From contig NZ_CP136921.1 of assembly GCF_033100095.1 (NCBI RefSeq), forward strand, positions 1,024,501-1,088,500: 64,000 bases of DNA, written 5' to 3'. This DNA is from Diaphorobacter limosus (GTDB lineage Bacteria > Pseudomonadota > Gammaproteobacteria > Burkholderiales > Burkholderiaceae_C). Shown piece by piece: positions 62,985 to 64,000 of this stretch (its first letter is position 1; every line of letters begins with the position of its first letter). Both the position numbers and the translations under genes were made by a program. Below the pieces are notes generated by a model that worked only from the letters and a program-made list of their open reading frames with translations, was not told the DNA's origin and did not search any database.

Positions 62985-64000
62985 TCAGGCTCCAGTGGCC
63001 GGCAAGGGCTGGTAAGGTGTCTCGCGCACGCTCGGTTTGTTGTGCGAACGCGCATGCAGCACGGCCTTGATGCCGAAGATCACTCCCGATACAACCACCA
63101 GCATGAAGACGGCGCATAGGGCTGCATCCAGGTAGTTGTTGAAAACGATCTGCTGCATCTGCTCGATCGTGGGCCCCTTCTCCGGCAGCGTTCCCTCGGC
63201 CTGGTGCCTGGCGACCTCGGCGCTGAACTTGCGCGCCGTGGCAACAAAACCCACGCGCGGGTCGGCTGAAAACAGCTTCATCCAGCCGGCAGTCAGCGTA
63301 CAAGCCAGCAACCAGACAGTGGGCACGACAGTGACCCAGGCGTAGCGATCCTTCTTCATCCGGAACAGCACCACGGTGCCCAGCGTCAGCGCCAGCGCCG
63401 CCAGCATCTGATTGGCAATGCCAAACAACGGCCACAGCGTGTTGATGCCGCCCAGCGGATCAACCACCCCCTGGTAGAGAAAGAAGCCCCAGGCTGCGAC
63501 GCACAGGCAGGTCGAGATCACGTTGGCGGGCAGTGAATCGGTGCGCCCCATCGACGGAACAAAGGTGCCCAGCAAATCCTGCAGCATGAAGCGGCCGGCA
63601 CGCGTACCGGCATCCACCGCGGTCAGTATGAACAAGGCCTCGAACAGGATCGCGAAGTGGTACCAGAAGGCCATCATGCCCTCGCCGCCAAACAACTGGT
63701 GCAGGATATGCGCCATGCCCACGGCCAAGGTAGGCGCGCCGCCAGCGCGCGAAATGATGGTCGTCTCGCCCACATCCTTGGCCGTGGCCAGCAGCACTTC
63801 CGGTGTCACGGCAAAGCCCCAGGACGACACCACCTGTGCCACCTGCTCGGGTGTTGTCCCTATCAAGGCCGCCGGGCTGTTCATGGCGAAGTACACCCCC
63901 GGCTCGATGACACAGGCGGCAATCATGGCCATCGAGGCAACGGCCGACTCCATCAGCATGCCGCCATAGCCGATCAGGCGCGCCTGGGTTTCGTTCTCCA
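62985..64000 (-). CDS. cstA: CstA-type carbon-starvation / pyruvate transporter (C-terminal part)
   Basis: The frame is open to the window edge, so only the last ~338 residues are seen; the N-terminal half lies outside. About seven membrane helices are visible. Family segments present are ETQARLIGYGGMLMESAVAS, DAGTRAGRFMLQDLLG and GGINTLWPLFGIANQMLAAL. CstA relatives import pyruvate or peptides during carbon limitation. The partner YbdD-like gene follows in the same operon. Confidence 0.93.
   Translation of the reverse strand, partial: ENETQARLIGYGGMLMESAVASMAMIAACVIEPGVYFAMNSPAALIGTTPEQVAQVVSSWGFAVTPEVLLATAKDVGETTIISRAGGAPTLAVGMAHILHQLFGGEGMMAFWYHFAILFEALFILTAVDAGTRAGRFMLQDLLGTFVPSMGRTDSLPANVISTCLCVAAWGFFLYQGVVDPLGGINTLWPLFGIANQMLAALALTLGTVVLFRMKKDRYAWVTVVPTVWLLACTLTAGWMKLFSADPRVGFVATARKFSAEVARHQAEGTLPEKGPTIEQMQQIVFNNYLDAALCAVFMLVVVSGVIFGIKAVLHARSHNKPSVRETPYQPLPATGA

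Overview
The window reads as chromosomal DNA of a high-GC betaproteobacterium. Burkholderiales, family Comamonadaceae (Acidovorax/Alicycliphilus-like) fits best. This rests on the gene order (ppk-sixA / ppx / pstSCAB-phoUBR, ilvBHC-pssA with leuA, a DUF3619/DUF3106 sigma-factor module, nadE-glnB) and on ten copies of a ~45-bp dispersed repeat that I recall as typical of that family. The genus is an inference; no rRNA or tRNA gene was seen.

Layout. 0-10.7 kb is a phosphate block: polyphosphate kinase end, sixA, exopolyphosphatase (opposite strand), pstSCAB, phoU, phoB, phoR. Two divergent Pho boxes lie between ppx and pstS. 10.6-23.3 kb is a thiamine block: cytX, thiD, then a TPP riboswitch and thiO-thiS-thiG-thiE. 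It is split by a lower-GC, decaying catabolic island (11.9-18.1 kb) with an AraC regulator, a BKACE enzyme, a 3-hydroxyacyl-CoA dehydrogenase cut by an IS630-family element, a chimeric SDR/CoA-transferase relic and a Bug-type binding protein. An IS1595-family element sits at the right edge. 23.3-34.4 kb holds a FimV-like protein, a 3-HCDH relic, a Crp-type regulator, a phosphotransferase, putA and putP with a probable PutA operator, and an IclR regulator.

34.5-51.5 kb is mostly envelope and branched-chain amino-acid biosynthesis on the minus strand: pbpG, leuA, leuA2 (behind a Leu leader peptide and attenuator), then pssA-ilvC-ilvH-ilvB. Between the leu and ilv parts lies a plus-strand aromatic catabolic cluster with a divergent LysR: an atypical MBL protein, FAD monooxygenase, DUF2783, VOC protein, AAHS-type MFS transporter, fumarylacetoacetase-like hydrolase and maleylacetoacetate isomerase-like GST. 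51.8-55.3 kb carries an ECF sigma factor with DUF3619, DUF3106, RDD, dgkA and a LOG protein. 55.3-64 kb has glnB, nadE, a FemAB-like acyltransferase, cheW, soluble pyrophosphatase, a membrane H+-pyrophosphatase with a C-terminal OmpA-like domain, a YbdD-like protein and the end of cstA.

The most noteworthy signals are these. A dispersed repeat is translated in frame inside nadE and the FemAB-like gene. An IS1595-family element and a related 151-bp MITE are both inserted at the same A-rich end of that repeat. The aromatic cluster appears to use a VOC enzyme for ring cleavage ahead of a maleyl/fumaryl pathway. Other signals are the Leu attenuator with CUA codons, the PutA operator, a duplicated pstB tail, and a transposase whose stop codon comes from its target site.
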